NCBI GenBank assembly: GCA_030424715.1
Contig: JAUHWH010000009.1
Span: forward strand, 62,001 to 126,000
Length of the DNA stretch: 64,000 nucleotides
Direction: 5' to 3'
Origin: Bdellovibrionia bacterium
GTDB lineage: Bacteria > Bdellovibrionota > Bdellovibrionia > Bdellovibrionales > JAGQZY01
A model generated the notes under the pieces. That model saw only the letters and a list, made by a program, of their open reading frames with translations, searched no databases and was not told the DNA's origin. Position 1 is the stretch's first letter. Each line of letters opens with the position of its first letter. Shown here one piece after another: positions 36,201 to 45,424 of the stretch. Position numbers and translations under genes: made by a program.

Positions 36201-38750
36201 CGCTAAGAGTTCTAACGATGCCACGCTTTCGGCAGCAGGAGTCCCTTCTAAAAAGGCTTTACGAAATGGATACTCCGACATCGGTAGCCGTTGCTCGACG
36301 GAAAGATCTTTTCCAGGGCTGATGCCATCTTCAAAGGCGGCTTTCACACCGCCGCCCTCCTGGATCAAATCTGGAACCACTCCAATACCGTTGAGGCTCT
36401 CCCCTTGGGCATTGAAATACTCACCAGCAGTGACTAATAGACCCATTGTCTTTTCATTCGACAAAACGATGGGGGTGTAATACTGCCCGACCAACTTTCC
36501 AAAGGTCTCTTGACCGACCGTCACCGAGCGACCGAGTGACTGAAGACCACTGGCGACGATCTCTGCCGAACTCACTGTCGCGCCATCCACTAAAACAACC
36601 AAAGGTTTGCTGTCATCGATGAAAAACTCAGGCTTTGCCATCAAAGGTTTAACCGTCGCGCGACCGCGAGCACCCAAACGGTAGTAGGACACTGGCTGAT
36701 CTTGCACAAAGAAACTCATGACGTTAACTGCCTCTTCAGTACTGCCCCCGGGATTGCCCTTTAAATCCAAGACAAAACCATCAATGCCACCCTTCTGCTC
36801 CAAAAATTTGAGAATATCGCCGTGGATTTTTTGCGCCACCCCAGCTTGAAAAGACTGCAAATCGATTTTCAGCAAACGTTGCCCATCGGACTCCACCAAC
36901 TCCAGGTCATAAAAAATATCTAAGGGATCCAACTCTTGTGCCACCAACCGAACGGCGCGAGAGGTGCCAGCCTGAGAAACCACTAGATCTATTGGAGCCG
37001 CGGTATTCAGCAGTAAGCCGTCCAGAGCTTCATAGGACAATAGGTGTGCCTTTTGTTGGTTCACTTGCAGAATTTCGTCACCAACCCTGAGGCCAAAGTC
37101 ATCTGTCACCTTTGGATGAGCTTTCACGATATAGTGGCGACCACTAAACCCCGTGGCCACACTCATACCAAAGTATTTTTTGATAGTGTGCCCCTCCAGA
37201 CCCTCGACAATTTGTTGTGGCTGATTGAGCAATACACTGTAGGCATCTTGCTTTGCCATGACCGCGACCATGTATTCTTCATAGGATGAAAGTCGCTCTA
37301 GGGATGAATCAATATAGGTCTTCATTTGTCCCAAAGCGAGGTCCATTCGCTGCTCGGGGGTTAACGAAGTCGGCTGGGACTTTGAAAAGCGAGGCAACTG
37401 AGACAACATGTTTGTTTGCAAGTCAGACAGAGTGGTCATCGCCTGCACCTTCTGGAGATTGAAGCCATACTGTTTCGCCAAGCCAAACAATTGATAGGCT
37501 TCCCCCACTCGTGCCAACAAAGACTGTTGTAACTCTTTCGTTATTCCAGCCAAATAGGAACAATCACCAGCAGTCCCTTTTTTAAATTCTGCCACCAATC
37601 GCGCCAACTGCTCTTCATAGTCGGCAGCCCCTTCAATGACTGCCAACATATTGGATTGCTCCTCGTTACTTAAAATCAGAGCCATAGGGTCCGCCATGAG
37701 AACAATGTTTTTCATAAACCGGCGGTACTCGGGCAGAGCCTGTCCATCGAACAGACTTCTTTCGAAATGAAATTTTAAAATTGTTTCGAGGTGCCCCAAA
37801 AGAGGCCCACACTGATTCCCTGATGGAATCGACGGTTGTGCAGCCACTTGCTGGGGCTGGGAATTCGGCGCTTTTGTTAGCTCTCCACTATTGCGAAGCT
37901 TCAGAGGCATTGGCGAGGCGGGTGTCGGACCGTACAAAGGATCACAGACCTCCTTTTCGACTCGGTCTATGTATCGGCAGTAGACACCATCGATTTCTTT
38001 AAGAAGCAAAAAATCACCGTCAAAAATATAGGTGAATTTCTGATCCACTCGCTCACGCTTTGACAAGCGGCCTTTCACCAAAATCGCCAAGCCGGGTTGG
38101 GCCTCTTCGGGCCCCTTCAGGGGAGCAATATACTGTGCACTCTCAACCGACATTTGAGACCCGACAGCTTTCAAAACTTTTTCAATGTCTGCGAGGGTCA
38201 TCACCGCGGGGGGGGCTTTTTCAGCCTCAAGGGCTGCCTTATCAACCACGTAGACTTCGACAGGCTGAGAGAAAGCCGCACTGGCTGCCTCTAGGTCAAT
38301 GTTCACGCTTGCTGCTATGAAGAGGTCGTCAAAACCGGATATTGGAAATGGCGATTCGTCGCACTTCCAACCCTCTTCCCACTCTTTATCAGAATTCAAT
38401 GCCTGGCCGCGCAAGCAAATCTTGTTTTCCACAAATAGAAGCTTCCAAATACCCGGAGCTTTTTCAATATAGGTTAAAGTTTGCTCGATCCTTGAACCCT
38501 TGATCTCGCCCTCCGACTCGATCAGGAGGCCTTTATAATCCTGATCTCTGTAAGTGACGGCGGCCAGGCTTTTTAGCCGAACCTCAAGTTCAGGATACTT
38601 TTCGGCCACTCTAGTATGAAATTGTTCGAGCGTCGGGATCAAGAAGCGTCCGGCTTTGAAAGTGACCGGATACTCCGCCTCAGCCCTACTGACTCCCCCA
38701 GTCAGTAGAGCTGAAACCATCAAAAAGAAAACTGTTAATAGATGCCCCAA
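36192..38750 (-). CDS. Large S41 (C-terminal processing) protease, exported
   Basis: 852 residues, much longer than typical CtpA (~400-450) or Tsp (~680). A signal peptide (ending near SRAEA) is followed by ~500 residues with no recognised domain. A PDZ domain (GLRVGDEILQVNQQKAHLLSYE, ~residues 545-600) and a C-terminal S41 catalytic domain follow. The Ser/Lys dyad fits S727 (TVSSAE) and K752 (TFGKLVGQ), 25 residues apart as in E. coli Tsp. LDLKGNPGG is the family nucleophile-region motif. Such proteases trim envelope proteins. The long N-terminal region may bind substrates or partners. Confidence 0.85.
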   Translation of the reverse strand: MGHLLTVFFLMVSALLTGGVSRAEAEYPVTFKAGRFLIPTLEQFHTRVAEKYPELEVRLKSLAAVTYRDQDYKGLLIESEGEIKGSRIEQTLTYIEKAPGIWKLLFVENKICLRGQALNSDKEWEEGWKCDESPFPISGFDDLFIAASVNIDLEAASAAFSQPVEVYVVDKAALEAEKAPPAVMTLADIEKVLKAVGSQMSVESAQYIAPLKGPEEAQPGLAILVKGRLSKRERVDQKFTYIFDGDFLLLKEIDGVYCRYIDRVEKEVCDPLYGPTPASPMPLKLRNSGELTKAPNSQPQQVAAQPSIPSGNQCGPLLGHLETILKFHFERSLFDGQALPEYRRFMKNIVLMADPMALILSNEEQSNMLAVIEGAADYEEQLARLVAEFKKGTAGDCSYLAGITKELQQSLLARVGEAYQLFGLAKQYGFNLQKVQAMTTLSDLQTNMLSQLPRFSKSQPTSLTPEQRMDLALGQMKTYIDSSLERLSSYEEYMVAVMAKQDAYSVLLNQPQQIVEGLEGHTIKKYFGMSVATGFSGRHYIVKAHPKVTDDFGLRVGDEILQVNQQKAHLLSYEALDGLLLNTAAPIDLVVSQAGTSRAVRLVAQELDPLDIFYDLELVESDGQRLLKIDLQSFQAGVAQKIHGDILKFLEQKGGIDGFVLDLKGNPGGSTEEAVNVMSFFVQDQPVSYYRLGARGRATVKPLMAKPEFFIDDSKPLVVLVDGATVSSAEIVASGLQSLGRSVTVGQETFGKLVGQYYTPIVLSNEKTMGLLVTAGEYFNAQGESLNGIGVVPDLIQEGGGVKAAFEDGISPGKDLSVEQRLPMSEYPFRKAFLEGTPAAESVASLELLASL

Positions 38751-38961
38751 AAGATCCCCCCGGTGTTCCCAATGGCGATCTTATACTCCCCCGAGGATTG
38801 ACGGAGCAAAGTACAGGTTTTTATTCAAAGTATAAGTATCATTTATATTGGGCTTACAACCCCATCCATTTCGTTCTGGGGAGGACGCCCTACGGAAAAC
38901 TTTTTTCGTAAAGAAAAGAATACAATCTCACCAATTGTAGGAATTGCTTAAAATGCTGAGG

Positions 38962-40527
38962 CTAGGAGCGTTTTATTTTTCTTAAGACAAAGCCCAGTTC
39001 TTCAACCTTCAGAAGCGCGGCGACACCAAAGTAGATCACCCCCGCGAAAGCCACAATAAGCATTAGAAGAGGGAAATCCAATAAAAAGCGCCCCTGCTTC
39101 CAGTCAAAAAGAGACATCGACCAGAGGTAAGCCCCCATCACCGATGAAGCGATGGCGCAGGATAAAAAGTGTCGTGATATTTTTCTCCAGCGTAAAAATT
39201 CGATTCGCCGCTGCACCACGGTCAGACAACAAAGCAAGTTAAAGACAGTGATGGAAGCCGTTGAAAAGACCAAACCGTTCAGGCCATAAAGGTCCATCAG
39301 CTGGGGGGCTAACAAGATATGTATAAGAATACCAAACAATGAAACGATCGCCGGAGTGAGCGTGTCACCCGTGGCATATAATGCCTGATTGAGTATTTTC
39401 AGAGAGCCTGCGGCCATCAAGCTAATACAGTAAATCTTGAGAATCTGGCCAACCACCAGCACCTCCTGCGCCCGGAACTCCCCTCTTTTAAAAAGAATAT
39501 CGATAATATCAATCCCCAAAAACCACAGACCAAACGCGGACGGCAAAGCAAGAAAGTAAAAGAGACTGAGGTGCTTCGATAAGGAATCAATAAAAGTGGA
39601 CCTCTCCCCTCGTCCCCAATATCCGGAAAGGGTGGGTAATAATGTGGTGCCGATACTGACAGCTATTAATGACAAGGGCAGTTCAAGCAAGCGATCACCC
39701 AGGTAAATATAAGAAATGGCTCCATGAATACGGCTCGCAAAATAAACATTAATCAAGGTTAAGGTCTGCAAAACTCCAACACCGAAAACGGTGGGTAGAA
39801 ACTTCCAGAGAACTTTTTTCACGATTGGGGAGTTCCAGTGCAGGGTCGGTCGCGGCACAGAATTCAACTTAACCAAAGGAGGGAGCAGAAACAGGGCCTG
39901 CAAAAAACCCCCAATGACAACGGACCAAGCCGAGGCCTGAATCAACGATTCACTGTCCCGAAACCACCAGAGCCCACCAATGATAGAAACATTTAAAAAC
40001 AGAGGAGCATAACCGCTCAGGGTAAACTTTTTATTCGCGTTTAAAATGGCCATAAAATACGCAAACAGGGTGATAAAAAAGAGGAAGAAAATCATGATTC
40101 TGGCCATTGAGATGGTCATCTCGATCTTTCCCGGAATCCCCGTGAAGCCAGGCCCGCTCAGCCAATAGCCGATGATGGAGTCCATAAAAACAAAGCTCAG
40201 CAGGCAGACCAGCGAAACCAGGCTCATCAATAGGGTAAACACACCATCCACCAAGGCTTTTCGCTGCCTCGCGCCCTCCTCGCCAGCAAGAGTCACGTAT
40301 AGCGGGATAAAACTAACCGAGAGACCGCCTTCTCCCAGAAGTCTTCTAAAAAAATTGGGCAGCCGAAATGAGGCAAACCAAGCATCTTTGACCTCTAAGG
40401 GGAGCAGGGAGAACAGGAGCGAATCCCGAATAAGGCCTAAAATTCGGCTAGTTAGAGTGCCTGAGCCAAACAAAAGAGCCGCTCGGGCCGTCGAAGTGGG
40501 TGTTTTTTCTGGTAATGCTTGCTTCAC
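38962..40527 (-). CDS. murJ: Lipid II flippase MurJ
   Basis: 521 residues with about 14 membrane helices. The N-terminal SRILGLIRDSL and FASFRLPNFFRRLLGEGGLS are MurJ signatures, with the essential Arg residues. MurJ moves lipid II across the inner membrane for peptidoglycan synthesis. The start is GTG 40527 with AGGA at 6 bases. It is divergent from rpsT, a gene pair often found near murJ in other bacteria. Confidence 0.95.
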   Translation of the reverse strand: MKQALPEKTPTSTARAALLFGSGTLTSRILGLIRDSLLFSLLPLEVKDAWFASFRLPNFFRRLLGEGGLSVSFIPLYVTLAGEEGARQRKALVDGVFTLLMSLVSLVCLLSFVFMDSIIGYWLSGPGFTGIPGKIEMTISMARIMIFFLFFITLFAYFMAILNANKKFTLSGYAPLFLNVSIIGGLWWFRDSESLIQASAWSVVIGGFLQALFLLPPLVKLNSVPRPTLHWNSPIVKKVLWKFLPTVFGVGVLQTLTLINVYFASRIHGAISYIYLGDRLLELPLSLIAVSIGTTLLPTLSGYWGRGERSTFIDSLSKHLSLFYFLALPSAFGLWFLGIDIIDILFKRGEFRAQEVLVVGQILKIYCISLMAAGSLKILNQALYATGDTLTPAIVSLFGILIHILLAPQLMDLYGLNGLVFSTASITVFNLLCCLTVVQRRIEFLRWRKISRHFLSCAIASSVMGAYLWSMSLFDWKQGRFLLDFPLLMLIVAFAGVIYFGVAALLKVEELGFVLRKIKRS

Positions 40528-40552
40528 ATGAGGTCCTTTGTGATGAAAGGGC

Positions 40553-40581
40553 TTGTCTTATAGCGTCTTTTCCGTTATCAC
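40553..40581 (+). promoter_or_regulatory. Possible rpsT promoter
   Basis: TTGTCT (40553-40558) and TATCAC (40576-40581) are spaced by 17 bases; each matches the sigma70 consensus at 4 of 6 positions. A transcript would begin near 40588 and give a ~30-base leader for rpsT. Confidence 0.4.
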
Positions 40582-40617
40582 CACACGTTCATAATAAGTT
40601 ATCTTGGAGGTTTAGCC

Positions 40618-40887
40618 TTGGCAAATATTGTATCCGCAAAAAAGCGTGCTCGCCAGTCACTGGTCCGTCGTGATCGCAACCAACAAATGAAGAAGGCCAT
40701 CCGTGGACTTGAAAAAAAGGTTCGCAACGCCATTTCTTCAAAAGACAAAGACGCCGCGGCCTCTCTTCTTAAGGACTATAGCAGTGCCATTGATAAAGCA
40801 GCCACTAAAGGGAAATACCACCCTAAAACAGCGTCTCGCAAAATCAGTCGCCTCACCATTTCAATGAACAAGGCTTTAAACTCTTAG
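40618..40887 (+). CDS. rpsT: 30S ribosomal protein S20
   Basis: 89 residues, basic and helical (MANIVSAKKRARQS start, TKGKYHPKTASRKISRL near the end), normal for S20, which binds 16S rRNA. The start codon is TTG 40618 with GGAGG 7 bases upstream. E. coli rpsT also uses UUG, which there limits expression and takes part in feedback control. It is followed by a clear terminator. Confidence 0.97.
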   Translation: MANIVSAKKRARQSLVRRDRNQQMKKAIRGLEKKVRNAISSKDKDAAASLLKDYSSAIDKAATKGKYHPKTASRKISRLTISMNKALNS

Positions 40888-40918
40888 TTTAAAACCCGAA
40901 TTGAGATCTGAATATTTT

Positions 40919-40949
40919 AAAAAAGCTGGCCTTAGAGCCGGCTTTTTTT
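40919..40949 (+). terminator. Rho-independent terminator of rpsT
   Basis: A 7-bp stem (AGCTGGC, loop CTTAGA, GCCGGCT with one G-T pair) is extended by A/T pairs and followed by a run of seven T. It lies 32 bases after the rpsT stop. Confidence 0.9.
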
Positions 40950-40994
40950 ACGCCCCGACCTCTGTTTTACCGATCACTCGGTGTGGCCCCCTCC

Positions 40995-41024
40995 TTGGCG
41001 ATAACATTTAAGCTTTTTTATGAA
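40995..41024 (+). promoter_or_regulatory. Possible promoter of the PilZ-GT2-TMTC operon
   Basis: TTGGCG (40995-41000) and TATGAA (41019-41024) are 18 bases apart, each 4 of 6 to the sigma70 consensus. The predicted start near 41031 would leave a leader of only about 10 bases before ATG 41042, and no ribosome binding site is seen there. The first gene may be translated from a very short leader. Confidence 0.35.
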
Positions 41025-41041
41025 TCTCACGATAAGACACT

Positions 41042-41377
41042 ATGGAAACAGAATTTCGTAGAAAAGCGCCCCGTCGCCACTTTGATCAAAAAGTGGGAGC
41101 GCTTTACAAGGGCAAAATGACAACCCTGCTGTGCTCACAGCTTGGAGAGGGAGGCGCTCTCATAAAAGGGGATGGGAGCTTGATGCTCGTAGAAAAAGGG
41201 GATCTCATGGTTCTCACAATTTTCTTACCCAACATTGGTGGCGTCATAGCCACTGCGGAGTGTGTCTATCGTTCTGAGAACGGAAAAATTGGTCTGCAGT
41301 TTATGAGCATCGACACCGCCTACAAAAAGAAAATCAGGGAATTTGTCTCCCGCCGAAAGACCATCAGTGTGGCCTAG
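41042..41377 (+). CDS. Small PilZ-domain protein with degenerate second motif
   Basis: 111 residues forming one PilZ domain. The first c-di-GMP motif RxxxR is present (R7-K-A-P-R11). The second motif, normally (D/N)xSxxG, reads Q33-L-G35-E-G-G38, losing the Asp/Asn and the Ser. Binding of c-di-GMP may thus be weak or absent, or the domain may act by protein contact. The end (GKIGLQFMSID) has the typical G-L-Q-F strand. The stop is followed at once by the ATG of a glycosyltransferase gene, linking the two. Confidence 0.8.
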   Translation: METEFRRKAPRRHFDQKVGALYKGKMTTLLCSQLGEGGALIKGDGSLMLVEKGDLMVLTIFLPNIGGVIATAECVYRSENGKIGLQFMSIDTAYKKKIREFVSRRKTISVA

Positions 41378-42112
41378 ATGAAGAGTCAAACGCGGGTCTT
41401 GAATTCAAAATACCAGTATCACCTTTCAATTCTAATACCGATGCTGAATGAAAAAGACACGATTGTTTTCGTGCTTAACAAAGTCAAACAGGCTTTGGCC
41501 GACTTTCAGTACGAAATTATTGTGGTCGATGATGGGTCGACAGATGGCTCCGAAGAACCGGTCACTCAATTTATGGCGATCAACCCTGATATTGCCGTAC
41601 AGTACATCTATCAACCCAACATGGGTAAGGGCGGAGCGATTCGCACCGGCATTGAAGCGGCCAATGGAGAGATCTTAGTGGTGCAAGATGCCGATCTTGA
41701 ATACGAGCCTCGAGACATTCTTTCGCTGGTTGCGCTTTTCAATGAAAACGTGCAGGTGGTTTATGGCTCGAGAAATATGGTGAAAAAAGACCGAGAACAT
41801 TCGACGTTGCTCTTCTACTGGGGCGGTCTCCTGGTCACGCTCGTCACAAATCTACTTTTTGGATCACACCTCACCGACGAAGCTACAGGCTACAAGCTTT
41901 TTCACGCCGAAGTTTTTGAAAACCTCAGCTTTCGACACAATGACTTCGCCTGGGAGCCTGAAATCACCGCGAAGCTCCTCAAACAGAAATACGAAATTGT
42001 GGAACATCCCATATCCTACACACCAAGATCTTCTGCTGAAGGAAAGAAAATTTCTTGGCGAGATGGAATCAAAGCTATTTGGGTTCTCGTCAGTGAATAC
42101 TTGAGAAAATGA
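41378..42112 (+). CDS. GT2 glycosyltransferase, dolichyl/polyprenyl-phosphate sugar synthase-like
   Basis: 244 residues, GT-A fold. N-terminal IPMLNEKDTI is followed by the metal/nucleotide motifs VVDDGSTDGS (D51-D52) and QDADLEY (D104, D106), then PNMGKGGAIRTGI. The C-terminus (GKKISWRDGIKAIW) is typical of DPM1-type enzymes that transfer a sugar to a lipid phosphate carrier. There is no membrane tail, as in soluble DPM1-type synthases. It follows the PilZ gene with no gap and overlaps the TMTC-like gene (ATGA). The partner gene would use the lipid-linked sugar as donor. Confidence 0.88.
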   Translation: MKSQTRVLNSKYQYHLSILIPMLNEKDTIVFVLNKVKQALADFQYEIIVVDDGSTDGSEEPVTQFMAINPDIAVQYIYQPNMGKGGAIRTGIEAANGEILVVQDADLEYEPRDILSLVALFNENVQVVYGSRNMVKKDREHSTLLFYWGGLLVTLVTNLLFGSHLTDEATGYKLFHAEVFENLSFRHNDFAWEPEITAKLLKQKYEIVEHPISYTPRSSAEGKKISWRDGIKAIWVLVSEYLRK

Positions 42113-43611
42113 ACTGGCAAAAGAAACTTCCATACCTTGCACTCATATTATTGGTCGTGATCGCCTATGGGAACGCCCTGCAAAATGATTTCCTTTGGGA
42201 CGACGAATTTTTAGTCGAAAAAAACTCTTACCTCCGCGACGTCTCTCATCTGCCGAAAATGCTAGTTTCCAACTCAACAGCCGGATTTGGTGGACAAGAT
42301 AATTTTTATCGCCCCACCCAGAATGTGTTCTACTTGTTTATCTACCAGGTTTTTGGCTACAACAAGGTGGCTTTTCATTTTGGAAATATCGCTCTGCACT
42401 TTATCAATGCCTGCTTGTTGTTTTTCGTAATCCTACAAATTTTTCGAAAGCGGCAACTGGCATTTATTGCATCAGCTCTCTGGGCCGTGCACCCCACTCA
42501 TACCGAGGCCATCACCTATATCAGTGGCACCGCTGACCCTTTAGGTCTGCTATTCTTACTTCTCAGTATTATCGCCTTCCCTAAGACCGCACGGCAGAGA
42601 TCAATGCGCCGGATATTTGCCTCTTTGGTACTGTTCTTTCTCGCTCTCGTTTCAAAAGAAGCGATGATTGTGGGCCCCGGTGTTCTATTGATTGTTTTAG
42701 GAGTCACCCAAACAGACCACCGCTGGCAGTGGCGGACTTACCTCCCCACTGTCCCCCATTGGCTCGTCGCGCTTTTTTATATGTTTTTACGTCAAACCGT
42801 TCTGAACTTTGATGAAACCTACAACTTTTATAAGGTTTCAAACATCTATACCGAGAATGTCACTTATAGAATTTACACCTATCTCGCCACGCTCCCGGAG
42901 TATCTAAAAATTCTTATAATTCCGGTAGACCTTCATATGGAACGTGACTTTCCTGTTCACACTGAGTTTCTCGCTTCTCCAGTAATATGGGGTGTGGTCT
43001 TATTAACGGCGAGCTTAGCGTCAGCTGGTTTTCTTTACTTGCGAAAACAAAAGGCCTGGGCGCTGTTCTCATGGCTTTGGTTTTTTGGAACTTTTGTTCC
43101 GATGATGGGTATATTGATCCCCGTTAACTCATTCCTTTTGGAACACTGGCTTTATGTGCCCTCCATTGGTTTTTTTATTGCCGTGAGTTTTTTTATTATT
43201 CAGATCACCTCGGCCTCTGTGCGGCTGACCTATGGGCTGGTCGGCCTGCTGTTGTGTACCCTGATGTTTCTCACTCACACTCGCAATAAAGATTGGCGCA
43301 CCCCCATCACTTTTTATCGTAATATCTTACAATACTCGGCAGGCTCGGCGCGGGTTCATAATAATATCGCCATGGCATATAGTGAAATCGAAGATTTCCC
43401 CAAAGCCATAAATCACTATGAAAAAGCCATAGAAATATCCGACACTTACCCACAAACACACTACAATTTAGCGCGAGCATTGATTCGAGACCAGCGCTAC
43501 CAAGAAGCCATGGAGCATCTCAATCGAAGCATTGATCTCCAACCAAGTTTTAGTCACTCTATCGAGCTCAAACAGAAACTCACCGATTTTTTGAACAAGC
43601 AGCGCCCTTGA
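42109..43611 (+). CDS. TMTC-like polytopic GT-C glycosyltransferase with C-terminal TPRs
   Basis: 500 residues. About ten or more membrane helices fill residues 1-405. The first loop carries an acidic WDDEFL motif where GT-C enzymes, including TMTC O-mannosyltransferases, have catalytic acids, followed by FYRPTQNVFYL and HPTHTEAITYISGTADP as in TMTC proteins. The last ~90 residues are two to three TPR units (NNIAMAYSEIEDFPKAINHY, then HYNLARALIRDQRYQEAM). TMTC1-4 in animals attach mannose to proteins using dolichyl-phosphate mannose. The preceding DPM1-like gene would provide such a donor. The substrate is unknown; it could also modify a glycan. Confidence 0.8.
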   Translation: MNWQKKLPYLALILLVVIAYGNALQNDFLWDDEFLVEKNSYLRDVSHLPKMLVSNSTAGFGGQDNFYRPTQNVFYLFIYQVFGYNKVAFHFGNIALHFINACLLFFVILQIFRKRQLAFIASALWAVHPTHTEAITYISGTADPLGLLFLLLSIIAFPKTARQRSMRRIFASLVLFFLALVSKEAMIVGPGVLLIVLGVTQTDHRWQWRTYLPTVPHWLVALFYMFLRQTVLNFDETYNFYKVSNIYTENVTYRIYTYLATLPEYLKILIIPVDLHMERDFPVHTEFLASPVIWGVVLLTASLASAGFLYLRKQKAWALFSWLWFFGTFVPMMGILIPVNSFLLEHWLYVPSIGFFIAVSFFIIQITSASVRLTYGLVGLLLCTLMFLTHTRNKDWRTPITFYRNILQYSAGSARVHNNIAMAYSEIEDFPKAINHYEKAIEISDTYPQTHYNLARALIRDQRYQEAMEHLNRSIDLQPSFSHSIELKQKLTDFLNKQRP

Positions 43612-43614
43612 GTG

Positions 43615-44337
43615 CTACTGAAGGGTCTCTGACGAATGCAGCAGATTTTCAAAGCTGCGTTCATGAGCCTTGTGAATCTCAGTAAAGCGCAGGCCAATGC
43701 CGCGAGGATAATGCCCTTTCGCTTCAGAAATTCTTACCACCACCGCTTCGCATCGTATCTTTTTCATCGTGCTGACGTTGAAGCTCACTCGGACAGTGTC
43801 ACCCACCTTAGGCAGAACACTTTGCAAGTCTTGCAAACAGATAAAGGCCCCCGTTTGTGACACATCAAAAGTATGGGATTGGATCATGTCGCCAACAAAA
43901 GGGTTCAAGGTGGCTGGCACTCGTTTGTGCAAGCGTTTTGAACGCAACCACCAGCGACGTCTTGGGTCTTTTAAAACGAGGACCGATGAGGGCAGCGCTA
44001 AGGGAGCAAAGAGAAGACCACACCCGATAGTTCCCAAGGAAGTCTGAAGCAACGAAAAGTCTCCGGCAAATTGTCCAACAAGATAATTATTAACTGCTAC
44101 TAGCACCAAAAGAACCGGAGCTATTAAAACAATAGCCCGTGACGCCTGGTAGTAGAAGTAGGCGCCCAATAAGAGAGAGCCAATCACCAGCCAGTTGAGA
44201 AAAGTAAATTTATTGAATACCGCTCCCCATTCACTCCAGTGGTGCCCGTAAAGCACCATCACCTGCAATGGAAAGGACAAGGCGATCAACACCAAGGCCC
44301 ATGACGCGACATAAAACTGTTTAGGTCTCATCATCAT
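43615..44337 (-). CDS. Membrane-anchored PilZ-domain c-di-GMP receptor
   Basis: 240 residues. About four membrane helices (residues ~8-120) are followed by a cytosolic PilZ domain. Both c-di-GMP motifs are intact: RxxxR (R135-L-H-K-R139) and DxSxxG (D158-V-S160-Q-T-G163). The end (GIGLRFTEI) is typical. It is convergent with the TMTC-like gene (3 bases between stops) and its start overlaps the lytic transglycosylase gene by 17 bases. The first of three ATGs (44337) fits the GGAG at 6 bases. It likely passes a c-di-GMP signal to a neighbour in the membrane or to wall enzymes; the partner is not known. Confidence 0.85.
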   Translation of the reverse strand: MMMRPKQFYVASWALVLIALSFPLQVMVLYGHHWSEWGAVFNKFTFLNWLVIGSLLLGAYFYYQASRAIVLIAPVLLVLVAVNNYLVGQFAGDFSLLQTSLGTIGCGLLFAPLALPSSVLVLKDPRRRWWLRSKRLHKRVPATLNPFVGDMIQSHTFDVSQTGAFICLQDLQSVLPKVGDTVRVSFNVSTMKKIRCEAVVVRISEAKGHYPRGIGLRFTEIHKAHERSFENLLHSSETLQ

Positions 44338-45424
44338 CGTGTGCTCCTTTTTTAGAATAGTGGAAGCAAAAACTACTGACTTTCTTAATATAGCGAGCGG
44401 CTTCTTTTAAGTTGTCGTTGGAACGCCATAGAGGTCCGTCGGCAATAAGAGCTCGTTTGACCCGGGCGGCACCTGAGTTGTAACTTGCAAGGATCAAATC
44501 GGTAAGGTTTTGTGCTCGATCGCCGTCTAAGCGATTCACCAAATCGCGATTGTCCTCAAGATCCCAGTAAGTTTTTAAATACTGAAAGTAGGTCACCCCT
44601 CCCACAAGAGATTTCTCTGGATTGAGGCGCCACTCAGTTTCATCATCAATCTCTCCCAAATGAATTTTTGATTTCAACGTGAGGTAAGACAGTGAATTGA
44701 TCCCCGGATACCGAGGCCATTCTTCAAGGCTTTCAAGCAACTGCTTCTCTGCCAGCGGAGTGATCTGAGTCAAGCCAATGGCTTTTGCCCAGCTCACCGC
44801 CTTTGGGTTGAACCCCGATTCTTGAGCCACAACACCGGCCACAAACGAAGCATTGACCTTTTTGCTCTCAGCCACCTTCTCAATCAAAGGAATGTAGTTT
44901 TCGGGCGCATGGAAGTCTCCCAGGTGAGCTAATCCTCTGTTTCCGAAGATCGAGCAGTCCGGAGACTCCAGAGATCGACTGGCGAGTTCGATACCCGCAT
45001 CATCAACCAATTGAATTCTAATACGATTGGCGTCCAAGGTTTTTAAACGCAGGTCCTTAAACATATAGATTCGAGACTGACCATTCGAGCTCTTGTGCAA
45101 ATGGGCTTTTGCTAGAAAGCTCTCGGTCACATCATACCCGTTGTGAGTCACCCGCACGCGAGTCTGCCCCGCAAGGGGGCGGTTACTACTCACCTCAATA
45201 GAAAAGTCGGTCTTATCGTGCAAAACTTGCTTCTCGGGGTGAAAATCAATTTTGTATTCGGTGCTTGGCTCCTTTGAGGCCGGTTGGCGCTGAGGAGTTT
45301 TATTAGGATTGTCCGACAGCGGCCCAAAGGGCGTTGTCGGGCCAACGCATCCTACAGTCGAGATCATCGCCAAAAAGAGAAGAACAGGAATAGGGATCAG
45401 AGCTTTTCGCATCACTGTTGCCAT
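44321..45424 (-). CDS. Lytic transglycosylase lipoprotein (SLT domain)
   Basis: About 367 residues. A lipoprotein signal ends in TVGC. A ~120-residue region of beta character follows, then an SLT catalytic domain with the catalytic Glu in VAQESGFNPKAVSWAKA, the GLTQITP motif and ILASYNSGAARV. It cleaves the glycan backbone of peptidoglycan, creating 1,6-anhydro ends. An upstream GTG (45463) is open, but ATG 45424 or 45412 fits the signal peptide better. It is linked by overlap to the PilZ membrane protein downstream. Confidence 0.9.
   Translation of the reverse strand: MATVMRKALIPIPVLLFLAMISTVGCVGPTTPFGPLSDNPNKTPQRQPASKEPSTEYKIDFHPEKQVLHDKTDFSIEVSSNRPLAGQTRVRVTHNGYDVTESFLAKAHLHKSSNGQSRIYMFKDLRLKTLDANRIRIQLVDDAGIELASRSLESPDCSIFGNRGLAHLGDFHAPENYIPLIEKVAESKKVNASFVAGVVAQESGFNPKAVSWAKAIGLTQITPLAEKQLLESLEEWPRYPGINSLSYLTLKSKIHLGEIDDETEWRLNPEKSLVGGVTYFQYLKTYWDLEDNRDLVNRLDGDRAQNLTDLILASYNSGAARVKRALIADGPLWRSNDNLKEAARYIKKVSSFCFHYSKKGAHDDDET

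Noticed and set aside
43910-43935. TGGCAC...TGC resembling a sigma54 promoter
   Set aside because: Spacing between the GG and GC elements is off by one and it lies inside the membrane PilZ coding region.
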